A stretch of DNA of 64,000 nucleotides from Takakia lepidozioides (Eukaryota > Streptophyta > Takakiopsida > Takakiales > Takakiaceae), in assembly GCA_030704615.1 (NCBI GenBank), contig CM060731.1, positions 84,548,756 through 84,612,755 on the forward strand, written 5' to 3'. Below, in pieces: positions 44,711-54,009 of this stretch; the first letter of the stretch is position 1, and every line of letters begins with the position of its first letter. The notes beneath the pieces were generated by a model. It ran no database searches and had not been told where the DNA came from. It worked only from the letters and a program-made list of their open reading frames with translations. Both the position numbers and the translations under genes were made by a program.

Positions 44711-46089
44711 CACTACAGCCTCTAAGTCAGATTTATCCAACAGGGTGAAGACTTGCGGTTCCAGGTTCTTACTCTTTCTCTTGCTTTTGAGTTTCTTAGT
44801 TGACATCGATGACAAGTGTGAGGGTCTGTGATTCACCTGGGTTCCACAATCCTCACTAACCTGTTGGTTTTGTGGGGGCTTGTGATGGGACCAGTGAGGA
44901 TCCTCACCTACTTTGAAGTTTCTTGAGCATGCAGATTGGGATATGGGCTGAGGAGACCTAGGGTTGTGCGCGCTATGAGGTGGCTGCTGGCTGCAGCCCC
45001 GATTTCAACCCAATTGCCCTTGACTTGATATGCTCCAGTCTGCGTTCTGGCCTTTGTCGTTCTGCCGCCGATGCGCAGCTCGGCCTGACGGGCTTGTTTC
45101 CTGAGGCTTGCATACAAACCATACCCTACCTTTTAATCTTTGACGGCACAGCCTGTGGATTACTAAGCTAGGTTGTAAATTATTTTGGCCAAAGAGGATC
45201 TGGTTTTTGGTGGTATGTTTTGGCGGTTTTGGGTAACTATGGATCTGATGGCCTTGAATTTAAGGCGGCAGCCTGGTAGGGTACTGCCCTGCTCCTTGTC
45301 AGGCCTACTTCTGATGTGTACTGGATCGTAGTAAGGTGTTCTTTGCATGTCTTAGCATGGAACTCCTGAAGGATGAGGATGGTAAGCTGCAATGGAATCC
45401 TACCTATTGTTTTGGATCTGTCGTGACATCAAGCCTATGACCTGCCATCTGTTTTTTATACAAAAGAGGCTAGATCTCGGCTGTTCATGCTGTTTGTTGG
45501 TACAAGTCTTGAACCGGCAATCTGACAGGCTGCATTCACATTCCCTTGATACCTTGTATGATCACATGTCTCGGGGTGAATACAAATGATATGGAATCTA
45601 CTTCATCTGGATCAAGTTGGACTGCTTGGTGGGATACTGAGATCCTGACAAAATGCAGGCTGGTCCTTATGGCTGATGCATGACCTGCCATAATTAATGG
45701 CTGAATTGGTAAGCTGCTGGTATATGTACAGGCTGAACCAAGAGGCCTTGCAGCATGCACAGGGACAACAATATCTTATCTTGTCCCACACTAGAACAAA
45801 CCCCGCCCTCCCACCCTGTTTTGTCTTGGATGATTGGGTGGTGTCTTTTGGGATGATTTGACAAGACTGGAAATGTGAGATAGTGCCCTATCCAGGGCTG
45901 TTTATGTCTTTAATTGACAATGACCCTTATGGGTCTTGTCCATGTCTTGACATGACGTGAATATCTTCCCTCTCTCCCTGTTCCAGTGTACTTAGTGGTG
46001 TTTGTACACACTATCTACCATCTTCTTTTCTTGTTTATGATTCACCATGGTATCATACTGACATGGTTTTTTTTGGCTGACCTGGCAGA
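44711..46089. other. Unassigned spacer or intron
   Basis: No coding frame or repeat was recognised over about 1.4 kb. If the exon at 43334 belongs with the exon at 46090, this is the right part of a large intron. Confidence 0.4.
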
Positions 46090-47115
46090 AAGCCAGCAAG
46101 GCTGTGCTTGAATGGAAGGATGAGCTTAAAGCACTCGGCTATCAGCTGCTCCTACTGCCTCCAATTCCAGCAGTGCAAGCTACACTTGCACAGATTAAAG
46201 CAGGTGGCTTCCATGCCACCTTACAAAAGCTGGAATTTGAAGCTTTCGAAGAAGCCAGTGATAACCGGCCTGTCTTCTTACTTGAGACCTTAGCTTTAGA
46301 TGATTGGGTTGCTCTTGGCATTTCAGCGAACAAGAATGGGAAGTGGTCGGAAAAAATCCAGAAGTACCATTCTAAGTTGATGGAGATTCTGGATGATGAT
46401 ACTACTGAGGTTAGTGCTTGGGAAAAGAAGGGTTCCTCCATTGAAGAGGCCCTTAGAAGGGCTAACAATGAAGATGCCCTACCTGTACCTACACAGAGAT
46501 CTTCGACCACTGTTGAAAAGGACTTTGTACCCTCAGTGAGTAATCACCCAATTCTGGGCTGTATGGATGTACCTGATGAAGAAAAAGAAGCTGTAAAAGA
46601 CCTTTTTGACCAGGTTGTGCTCTCCCAAGTGGAACAGGACCGGGTTGCTGGTGCTACGCCAGGCAACCAACAATTTGTCCCTTGGTTACCCCCTAGGGCG
46701 GTCGAGCTTGAGGTGGCCAACAATGACCACATGATGTGGCATCCCACGGCTAACATCAATCTGCTGGCCCCTATTTCGATTGACATGTGGGTCAAATGGG
46801 GGAACATTACACCAACTGAAGGACCAGATGTGCACAGGATGCCAAAGACAGCTTCCAGAGGTTAAAAAAAGAGCCAATTGCCTTGGCATGGCCTCTACAG
46901 ACCTTTTATTACAAGCTTTGTGATCAAGGTGAGAACTTGACCTTATGGACCAAGAACGACTTGCCTACTGGCTCTACCAGATCTAAGAATCACAAAAGTC
47001 AGCTGTTCAATTGGCATAGGCCTTACATTCGGTGTAATTGTGGGTCTGGAAATGCTTCATCTGGTTGTGTTGGTAGTGTTTATTGGTTTGATCACTTGCC
47101 CGGGCAGGTTAGAAA
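46090..47115 (+). pseudogene. Unrecognised plus-strand gene at the CACTA-A right end
   Basis: A likely 3' splice site (GACCTGGCAG|AAAGCC at 46089/46090) opens a frame of about 258 codons: KASKAVLEWKDELKALGYQL, then LDDWVALGISANKNGKWSEK, DVPDEEKEAVKDLFDQVVL, WLPPRAVELEVANNDHMMWH and APISIDMWVKWGN, stopping at 46863. A one-base shift continues it as EPIALAWPLQTFYYKLCDQG, KNHKSQLFNWHRPYIRCNCG, SGNASSGC and then into the subterminal repeats. Composition looks like genuine coding sequence: Glu/Lys-rich N-part, Trp/His-rich C-part. I do not recognise the family. Position and orientation suggest a second CACTA gene (TNPA-like role) or a captured host gene. Confidence 0.5.
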
Positions 47116-47119
47116 AAAA

Positions 47120-47436
47120 AAAAGGATGCGACGCCGCGCCGGCACCCCCACCAACGCCGTCGGCTGGAGGGCCGCGACGGCGAGACGTCGCTCGAAGAGG
47201 CTCCTGCCATCGGCGCGGACGGCCTGAAAAACCGACGTCCGACAGTCGCGGGAGTTGGGGCGGGGGCTCGCGACCCCCATACGTTGCATTTTTGCGACGT
47301 CATTTTGGCGATGCCCTTGCGACTGCAGGGCGACGGCCGGGCGTCGCAAATTCTGCGCCTCCCGCGTGCCCGAAAAGGGCGTTTTCCCGACGCTGCGGCG
47401 TGGCGCGGGCGTCGCAAAGGCCCTTTTCCTGTAGTG
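47120..47436. repeat. CACTA-A right subterminal repeats and terminus
   Basis: GCGACG/CGTCGC words occur about twelve times, for example CGACGGCCGGGCGTCGCAAA near 47331. The region ends GGCCCTTTTCCTGTAGTG at 47436, the inverse of CACTACAGGAAAAGGGCC. TGC follows, matching TGC before the left tip at 21047. Confidence 0.75.
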
Positions 47437-48261
47437 TGCAAGTACCTCTGACTTTGGCCACAGAAAGGTTCGACTTACGTCTTGCCTACCAGTAACGTGT
47501 TTTGCTCGAACTAAGATAATACTAAGTCATTGACTTCTGTTTCCACGTGCTTGTATTTTTGTTTGTTGGAGGGTTCCTATTTTTTTGCTCTCCCAAACTT
47601 TGCTTTCCTCATTCGACCCCCGGCAAGGAAATGCGGCGCCGCATTTCCAAGTAACGTCGTAGGTACTGGTAATTGCGGCCTTCATCATAGTAAGATAGTC
47701 GCACCGAGTCTTCAAGGAGCCGACCGTCGCGCACAGCCAACCCCTCATAAATCTCGCACGTATGAACCGTAATGCGGCACCGCATTTCCCAGTTGAGTCG
47801 CAAACCTTTCCCGCCGAATGTAGGAAGAAGACATAATTTTGAGGTACTGCAGACTCTTTTGGTGCATGGGTATCATACAATCGCGGCAGAAGGGTCAGCT
47901 TCATTCCAATGTTAAGGTATATAAAACCACGGAATACTCTATACCGGCCAGTATGTGGCGTCTTTTTGCTGTGGTATATTGGATTTCTCGTTGCACGGTC
48001 AGTCATTTCCATGAGCAGATCTAAAAAACCATGAGCGGAATTGTTACTGTCGACATATCTTCGCCGCATTACATGATCTGGAACTTCCAAAAACGGCAAG
48101 GTCAAATAAAAACTATTATTTTAATACTTTTTAAATCTGCCGCATTTCCAAATTTGGAGGAGTCCGCTCATGAAAACCGCATGTCTTAGACTTCGGCTCA
48201 CCGCTCATGCAGCTCATGCGGCTCATGGCTCATGGTTTCTTATCATGAAATAGTAAACCTC
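47437..48261. repeat. Right terminal region of MULE el1
   Basis: It contains two el1-type palindromes (AAATGCGGCGCCGCATTTCC at about 47629 and AATGCGGCACCGCATTTCCC at about 47770). It then has CATGAGC repeats facing each other (48010-48040 and 48165-48240) and the tip TATCATGAAATAGTAAACCTC ending at 48261. The tip matches the el2 right tip (CTCATGAAATAGCTAACCTC). No coding frame was identified. Assignment to el1 depends on reading across CACTA-A. Confidence 0.65.
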
Positions 48262-48843
48262 GGGTGGAGCCCCGCAAACCGGGTTGCGGTGGGGGGACTC
48301 CACGAGGGGTGGTGGTAGCGTAGGGAGTCGTAGTAGGGGTGGCATATGACTCACCATGAGGCTGAGGCCTTGTGGTGGGAGTCGTGGGGAGTCTTGGGAC
48401 TCACCAAGGTCAATTGGGGCCGTGGTGGGTGGGCTTAGACTCACCGCAACTCATCACAGGGAGTCAAGGGTCTAGGTGGTGGTTCACCAGATTTGGACTT
48501 GGCTGTTTATGGAACCCCCGCGGATACCTACAGAAGTATATATAGGGAGTAGTAACCCCAAGAATGGTGCAATCCCGTTTGTGACCAAAAGCTAGTGAGT
48601 AAGTGTGCGAGCCGGAAAACGACCAAGGTGTGGGGAGCTGTTCCCGACTGCCAACAACCAAAGGGAATTTCCACTAGGGCCAAATTGTGTGAGGGTCTCG
48701 TGGAGGAGCAAGGGGGGACCGTTATGCCCCAGTGAGCAGCCGAAGCTCCGAGTTGGCCCGGCGGCCAGTTTGGGAGTTAGGCGCGCGCATCAAATCGAGT
48801 AACTATGACTTAGAGGGGGAGTTACCAAAGTGAGGTGCGCGAC
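48262..48843 (+). repeat. Relic LTR of the 12856-18903 chromovirus family, cut by el1
   Basis: It is the reverse complement of the LTR at 12856: it starts GGGTGGAGCCCCGC and ends GGTGCGCGACA at 48843, the inverse of TGTCGCGCACC. A TATATATAGGGAG box lies at about 48536-48548. It directly abuts reverse transcriptase codons of another gypsy element, so the LTR or its element had inserted there. el1 then inserted into the LTR, so its other end is not adjacent. Confidence 0.75.
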
Positions 48844-48844
48844 A

Positions 48845-51077
48845 GCTTTAGTGGGTATAACCAAGTGCAGGTAGCTGAAGAGGACCAAGGGAAAACTACC
48901 TTTATTACTGATGGGGGATGCTTACAAAGTCATGCCTTTTGGACTTTGTAATGCACCTGCTACCTTCCAAAGAGTAATAAGTGAGTCGTTCCATGAGTAT
49001 TCAAGGATGACTTTATGCATGTGTTCCTGGATGATTTCAGTGTGTATAGCTCTAAGAATGAGCATTTGCAGAAGCTGGAGCTATGCTTAGCCAGGTGCAG
49101 GCCTAGGATTGAATCCAGAAAAATGGACTTTGTATGTGAACTCATGAGTTCTTTTGGGACACATTGGGTGTCAAAAAGGACTGCTTGTGGATCCTAGGAT
49201 GAGATAGGCTATTAAAGCATCTCCACCACCAGCTAATGTTAAAGCCCTAAGGAGATTCATGGACAAACCAGTTACCATAGAAAGTTCGTCCAACGATATG
49301 CACAGAAGGCTACATCATTAAGTAAACTCTTGAAGAAAGATGTAGTGTATGCATGGACAGCTGAATGCCGACAGGCCTTTGATGAGCTTACATTGTAGTA
49401 ACAACTACATCCGTGCTGATTAAGCCCCATTGGCATATGGTATTTCATGTGCATTGTGATGCTTCTGGAGAAGCATTGGGAGCTGTGTTAGCTCAAAATG
49501 TTACAGGAAATATAGATTCGCCTGTTTATTATGCTAGCAGATTATTGAACAGTGCTGAAAGAAATTATAGCACCATTGAAAGAGAAGATTTGGCAATTTA
49601 TTTTGTCAAGAAGTTCAGGCATTATCTGTTGGGAAGGAAGTTTATGTTCTATTTGGATCATCAGACTTTGATTTATTTGGTGAACAAGCCTTTGATAAAT
49701 GGAAGAATAGCAAGATGGCTAATAATACTGCATGAGTTTGAATTCGATGTTGTTTACAAACCTGGTCAGTTGCATCTGGTGGCAGATCACTTATCACGTT
49801 CGGAAACAGGAGAACCCGCCACAGGGGTGGACGATCAACTACCTGATGCCAGTTTATTTGCAGTAGAGGTAGGGGCTGCTGATTGGTTGGATTGGCAGTG
49901 GCCAATCAGATACTATTTGACTCATGGTCAGTGCCCACCTAGTTATGGAAAGGAGCAGAGAAGGAGGATAGGGCTCCATTAAGGCTTTGCCATACACTAT
50001 GATAGGAGGGAAGCTTTACAAGTTAGGACTAGATGGTGTACTAAAGAGATGCTTGTACCATCATGAGGTTAGTAAAGTTTTGGAAGAGACTCATATAAGA
50101 GTGGCTGGAGGACACTTTGGAGAAGAGACTACCAGTAGGAAGATTTTACTTGCAGGATACTTGTGGCCTACATTATTCAAAGATGTACACAACTTTTGCA
50201 AAAGCTGTGATGAGTGCCAAAGATTAGGATCATTACAGAGATCAGGAAAGATGGCTTTACATCCTACAATGCCTACTGAACCCTTCCAGAAATGGGGATT
50301 GGACTTTGTTGCCAATCAATCCACCAGCAAGGAATACACAGAACAAGTATATAATGACATCAACTGATTATACTACTAAGTGGGTAGAAGCTAAGGCTCT
50401 GAGAGATAACACAGCTAAATCTACAGCAAGGTTTCTTTATGAGAACATCATCAGGAGATTTGGCTGCCCCTTAGAGTTTTTCAGTGATTAGGGAAGTCAC
50501 TTTATCAATGAAACCATTGAGCTGTTGACCAAGGAATTCATGATTGTGCACAGGAAGAGCACAACCTATTACCCTCAGGGTAATGGACAAGCGGAGGCCA
50601 CCAATAAGATAATGTGCACTATCTTTGCCAAGATAGTGAATGGCAACAGAACAGATTGGGACACAAAGCTGATGACTGCTTTGTGGTCTTATAGAACCTC
50701 ATACAAAGTTACTTTCGGAGGCCACCAATAAGATATTGTGCACTATCCTTGCCAAGATAGTGAATGGCAACATAACAGATTGGGACACAAAGCTGATGAC
50801 TGCTACTACAAAGTATACACCATTCCAGTTGGTTTATGGTATGGAAGCTTTGCTTTCTGTAGAATTCTTGCTTCCTACCATGACAATTGAATGGGGAAGA
50901 AGAATGGAATTGGAGGATTCAATTAAAGTAAGGAAACATGAACTATATCATGTGGAAGAAGTTCGTGCTAATGTAGCAGATAACATGACCAAAATTCAAA
51001 TGAAGAGAAAAGATCGGTTTGATGAAGGCAAACTAAAAACTTTTAAAGACATGAGACTTGGTACTATGGTTGCATAA
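48845..51077 (+). pseudogene. Gypsy pol fragment: reverse transcriptase, RNase H, integrase
   Basis: Plus strand: SGYNQVQVAEEDQGKTTFIT, MPFGLCNAPATFQR and HVFLDDFSVYSSK (RT; the YxDD box reads FLDD), then RNase H DASGEALGAVLAQ, NYSTIEREDLAI, LLGRKFMFYLDHQTLIYLVN and VYKPGQLHLVADHLSR. Integrase follows: HHEVSKVLEETH...CKSCDECQR, STDYTTKWVEAKAL, FFSD-stop-GSHF, TTYYPQGNGQAEATNK and TPFQLVYGMEALL. A TAG follows the second catalytic Asp, frames shift in RT, and about 125 bp is duplicated near 50700. The sequence belongs to a lineage distinct from the 12856 chromovirus; no chromodomain is visible. Confidence 0.85.
50594..50812 (+). repeat. Tandem duplication inside the integrase fragment
   Basis: GGCCACCAATAAGATA to CTGATGACTGCT occurs twice, offset by about 125 bp (from 50597 and 50721), with a few base differences. 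The repeat adds out-of-frame sequence after SYKVT. Confidence 0.8.
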
Positions 51078-51145
51078 GAATGGAAAGATTAAAGCTTCTA
51101 AGCTTAAATGTAGGTCATGATTGACTGTTCTGAGAGGGCTGAGTA

Positions 51146-51703
51146 CTAAGAGTTTTCTAACTCCTCTTCCCTAGAGTATCCACCACGGATAGCTAAGGGA
51201 TGGGTGAGTAAAAGCCGCTCAACACATTGTATCTGCAAATGGATATTATCTTCAGGCTGCCCATGCATCAGGCATTGACAGCCTCCCTTTCGTCTCTGCA
51301 TCTGTTTCTTGTTCAAAGGTAGACTTTTTGCCCTGAGTTTAAATTTCAGTCTAGTGCTGAGGGCAGGTAGGCCATTCAGGTCAAATATCCTTAAGGTCCT
51401 CACCCATGTCACAGACTGGAAACAAATTCAAGGAAGGTTGATGCCTTACTTTGTTTTGTCAAACACTCTTTGTGCTTCTAACGTGACCTTAGGCACTTCA
51501 GTCTCCAAGTCAGCTTCATCTAGCAGGGTCAGTTCTTCATTATGAGGATCAGAAATGCTTGGCAGCTTACCTACACGAGGCCTTGACCTTAGGCAATCCC
51601 CAGGGTAAGGGAAAGGTTTTGGGATACTCTTGTACTTTGGTCTTGTCTCATCACTCTTGTTTTTTTCCATTTTGTCCCATAAGCTCTGTGAGCTTTCTGC
51701 CAA
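51146..51703 (-). mobile_element. LINE C-terminal fragment, third copy
   Basis: The minus strand is homologous to 44494-44710 and extends further upstream: RPKYKSIPKPFPYPGDCLRS, LLDEADLETEVPKVTLEAQ, VTWVRTLRIFDLNGLPALST, then CQCLMHGQPEDNIHLQIQC, a worn version of the CPLCGQSED...H...C box. Truncated and out of frame. Confidence 0.45.
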
Positions 51704-51715
51704 CGTAATAAAGTA

Positions 51716-51782
51716 CCATTTTGTTTCATTTCATTTCATTTTCATTTCACTTTGTTTTATTTATTTTCATTTTGTTTCATGG
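51716..51782. repeat. TTTCATTTCA/TTTTCATTTTG microsatellite
   Basis: A simple T-rich run of TTTCATTTCATTTTCATTTC words without coding potential. Confidence 0.7.
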
Positions 51783-51879
51783 CATGTCTTTCATCGTTTT
51801 TGCATTTCTAATGCCTTGATTAGTTCTATTGTATGGCATTACATGCGTATGTACTAGTCGGCTCACTACAAACACCAAA

Positions 51880-52377
51880 ACTTCAAAGCATGAACCACTA
51901 TGAATAATTGTTCAAGTAATTTCGAGCACTTCATTTAAAGTAGTAAAGCAGTGGTTGCGCCGACTTTCGCTGTCGCAGTTGCCACTCGGCATGTAGCCCC
52001 GGGTCACCGAATGGGTGATGCGCTTGCCAAGGTACATTTCAGCCGGCTTGGTGGCCGGGGGTGTGCTGGACTGAGCCACGGGAACATTATCCAGCTCAAC
52101 AACAACCTCCCAAGTAGGAGAGCTGGCTGAGCCGGCCCCTGGCGCATCCAAGACGGGGATAATGGGAGGGGGGGACTTGCCTCAAGTTGCGGGCGAACCC
52201 GGGCGACACGACAGTCAATGGGGCTGGTAACCCGTGAGATGCTAGTCCCGTCACACGTCCCGGGATATGAAACGGGATCACCGCGCCTTTCTTTGGGGCA
52301 GGGGACTTCTTCTCTTTCCCCATACTCCTGGCACCTGTCATGAAATGGAGACATTAGGCATTCGTGGAAACAACCTC
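51880..52377. other. Unassigned sequence at the CACTA-B left edge
   Basis: Minus-strand frames here (for example KEKKSPAPKKGAVIPFHIPG) do not match a family I know. Similarity to CACTA-A begins only at about 52378, so the 5' part of CACTA-B, including its first exon and left tip, is missing or replaced. Confidence 0.4.
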
Positions 52378-52960
52378 CCACGACTTGATGCCCAAGCTCG
52401 CAATCACATGAGGCATTTCGCGCCGGTGTGTTTGCACAATTTGTGCCAGAGCCAGTGCCCCATGCGACCAGTTGGTTCCCCCAGCATGAGATAGATGAGA
52501 TGCGTAGGGTCTCGGGGTATCGTAGGTGTCGCAGGCGTTATGGCCAGCGACGAGCAGGCCCACCCCCCCTCGGCCGGTGTCCTCAGGCGGTCCCCTTGAT
52601 CCGGTGTCCTCATCTGATGATTCTTCACGCCCTACATGCAGTAGCAGCTTGCAGGCCCATTGTGGGAGCCCCCTCCTGTCTGTTTCTCTGCCTAATCCAC
52701 CTCCGGTTGTACCTCCGGTCGTTGTACCCCCGGATGTACCTCCGGCATTACATCCTCAACCACCTCCACTTTCATCTCTTCTGCAACCAGTACCATCTCC
52801 ACCTCCACCTCCACCTCCACGTGCATGTGGCCCCCGAACCCCTAGGAGGCATCAGCTTTGCCCTAGGTATCCTCCCCTTTGGCTTGGGCGGCCTGAGGAT
52901 CCTCACCCCCGGGAAGCGCATAGGACTATGTTACCGAGGACCGTTCAGCCTCGTTGTTGG
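52378..52960 (+). pseudogene. CACTA-B proline-rich exon
   Basis: Matches 42025-41458: RLDAQARNHM, FVPEPVPHATSWFPQHEID, EMRRV, YRRCRRRYGQRRAGP, proline-rich stretches and PRACGPRTPRRHQL. At least two frame changes. It leads directly into the SET-like region with CWGNHLDPLVPIRENVEFEY. Confidence 0.5.
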
Positions 52961-52992
52961 GGGAATCATCTCGACCCTCTTGTCCCCATCCG

Positions 52993-53579
52993 AGAGAATG
53001 TGGAGTTTGAATATTGGGGTAGATGGTATGTTGTGAGAGCCGCTACTGACCCTGCTATGGGTCGGGGTTTATTCACAGTCAATGATATTGTGGTTCCTCC
53101 TGGGAGAAACAGCATGGTGGACTTGTTTCCCTACTACGGTCCATACTACACCTCCGGGGAGTTCCGTACATTACACCTCGAAGCCCCATATATCCTACCC
53201 TACATTTTATGTGTCAACGGACAGGATGTACGTAGACGGGGCTGTCTCCCATTGACATCAGATTTTGTGATGGTGACCTCGATATCTTCGGCAATGTTGC
53301 TGGGTTGGTCAACAATTCTTTTGGTCATCCTAGGAGAACCAATGTAGTAGGGACGAACGAAGCGATGGGCATGAGAGCTTTTGTGGTCATACGTCGGTAT
53401 ACTGTGAGGGGATGCACATGTTTGTGATGACATGTGCTAGTAAGACTATTAGGGCTTGCACCGAGCTATTTGCATCATACGAGTTCTCCCGGGATGATTG
53501 ATACCTCCGGCGTGAGTGGGATGTGTATGATAGAAATATGGTTGCTTTGAGACAAGGGTCGCGTAGAGGGGCATTGTAA
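52993..53579 (+). pseudogene. CACTA-B SET-like domain gene
   Basis: Plus strand: VEFEYWGRWYVVRAATDPAM, GRGLFTVNDIVVPPGRN, FPYYGPYYTSGEFRTL, YILPYILCVNGQDV, then with frame changes the GNVAGLVN region, MHMFVMTCASKTIRA, ELFASYEFSRDD and LRREWDVYD, ending at TAA 53577-53579. This copy supplies the C-terminal SET motif (AG-ELFASYE) that is broken in CACTA-A. A stop after SRDD replaces Trp. As the sequence is preserved in two separate copies, the gene was part of the CACTA before it multiplied. Confidence 0.65.
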
Positions 53580-54009
53580 TATTCTCATAATGTACTTTGT
53601 ATACATTCGATTAATCTTTAATTCAAAATTGGTTCAAGGTTGAGTGCGTTGTTGGGGAGGTTTTTTTTTTTTCTTTTTTTTTCTTAAATATTTTTTTGTG
53701 AATCTTTGCACATGTGTTGCACACATATTCAAGCACATGTGGGAAAAAGTGAAGCTTGAGCCACATCCATTTGATGGGTGCAATGGCATGAGAGGTTTTG
53801 CTTTCTTAAACAAAATTGGTTGATAGGGTGAACGCGTCCTTGGGGGGGCAAATGATTTTGTTTAGGTTTGAAAATTTGCATGCGTGACGTTGCGCACATA
53901 CATGTAATTACTGAATGACATATTTGATGCATGCACACATTGCAGGTTGTTGTTTGCATTTCGCTTATAATAAGTACTTGTATTGTTGCAAAGACATATT
54001 ATAATATAT

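Larger units (their letters stand above)
21047..47436 (-). mobile_element. CACTA-A, En/Spm-type transposon containing MULE el2
   Basis: The left end reads CACTACAAACAAATGGGGG at 21047 and the right end reads CCTTTTCCTGTAGTG ending at 47436. Both are CACTA-type tips, and TGC flanks both sides (21044-21046 and 47437-47439). The tips share the first 8 bases and then diverge. The main gene set is on the minus strand: exon 1 at 42504, proline-rich exon, SET-like gene, TNP2, DUF4218 and DUF4216 regions, with the last codons at 21985. Both ends carry GCGACG/CGTCGC subterminal repeats. el2 (13.6 kb) and LINE fragments lie inside. The 26-kb pairing of tips rests on the 3-bp duplication and on the broken gene being completed across el2. 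Confidence 0.7.
4328..48261 (+). mobile_element. MULE el1, composite Mutator-like transposon (left end not found), heavily interrupted
   Basis: el1 is defined by its parallel with el2. It has a minus-strand methyltransferase-like gene (4328-9329), a central palindrome array (9697-11110), a plus-strand SWIM transposase (11500-20969) and a right end at 48261. That right end has the same CATGAGC-rich terminal sequence as el2 and finishes ...GAAATAGTAAACCTC, followed by LTR sequence. The entered start is only the stop codon of the methyltransferase gene; no left terminal repeat was found. Insertions inside el1 are a CACTA fragment (6574-7905), a chromovirus (12856-18903) and CACTA-A (21047-47436). 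The link from 21046 to 47437 rests on the TGC duplication of CACTA-A and on el1-type palindromes at 47622-47795; it is inference. Confidence 0.6.

Noticed and set aside
47527-48105. 192-codon minus-strand frame near the el1 right end
   Set aside because: It crosses two palindromes and the CATGAGC repeats and has no recognisable domain; likely chance.
51912-52381. Possible gag gene on the minus strand
   Set aside because: Frames overlap without a zinc knuckle or gag core, and no protease or reverse transcriptase is next to them.
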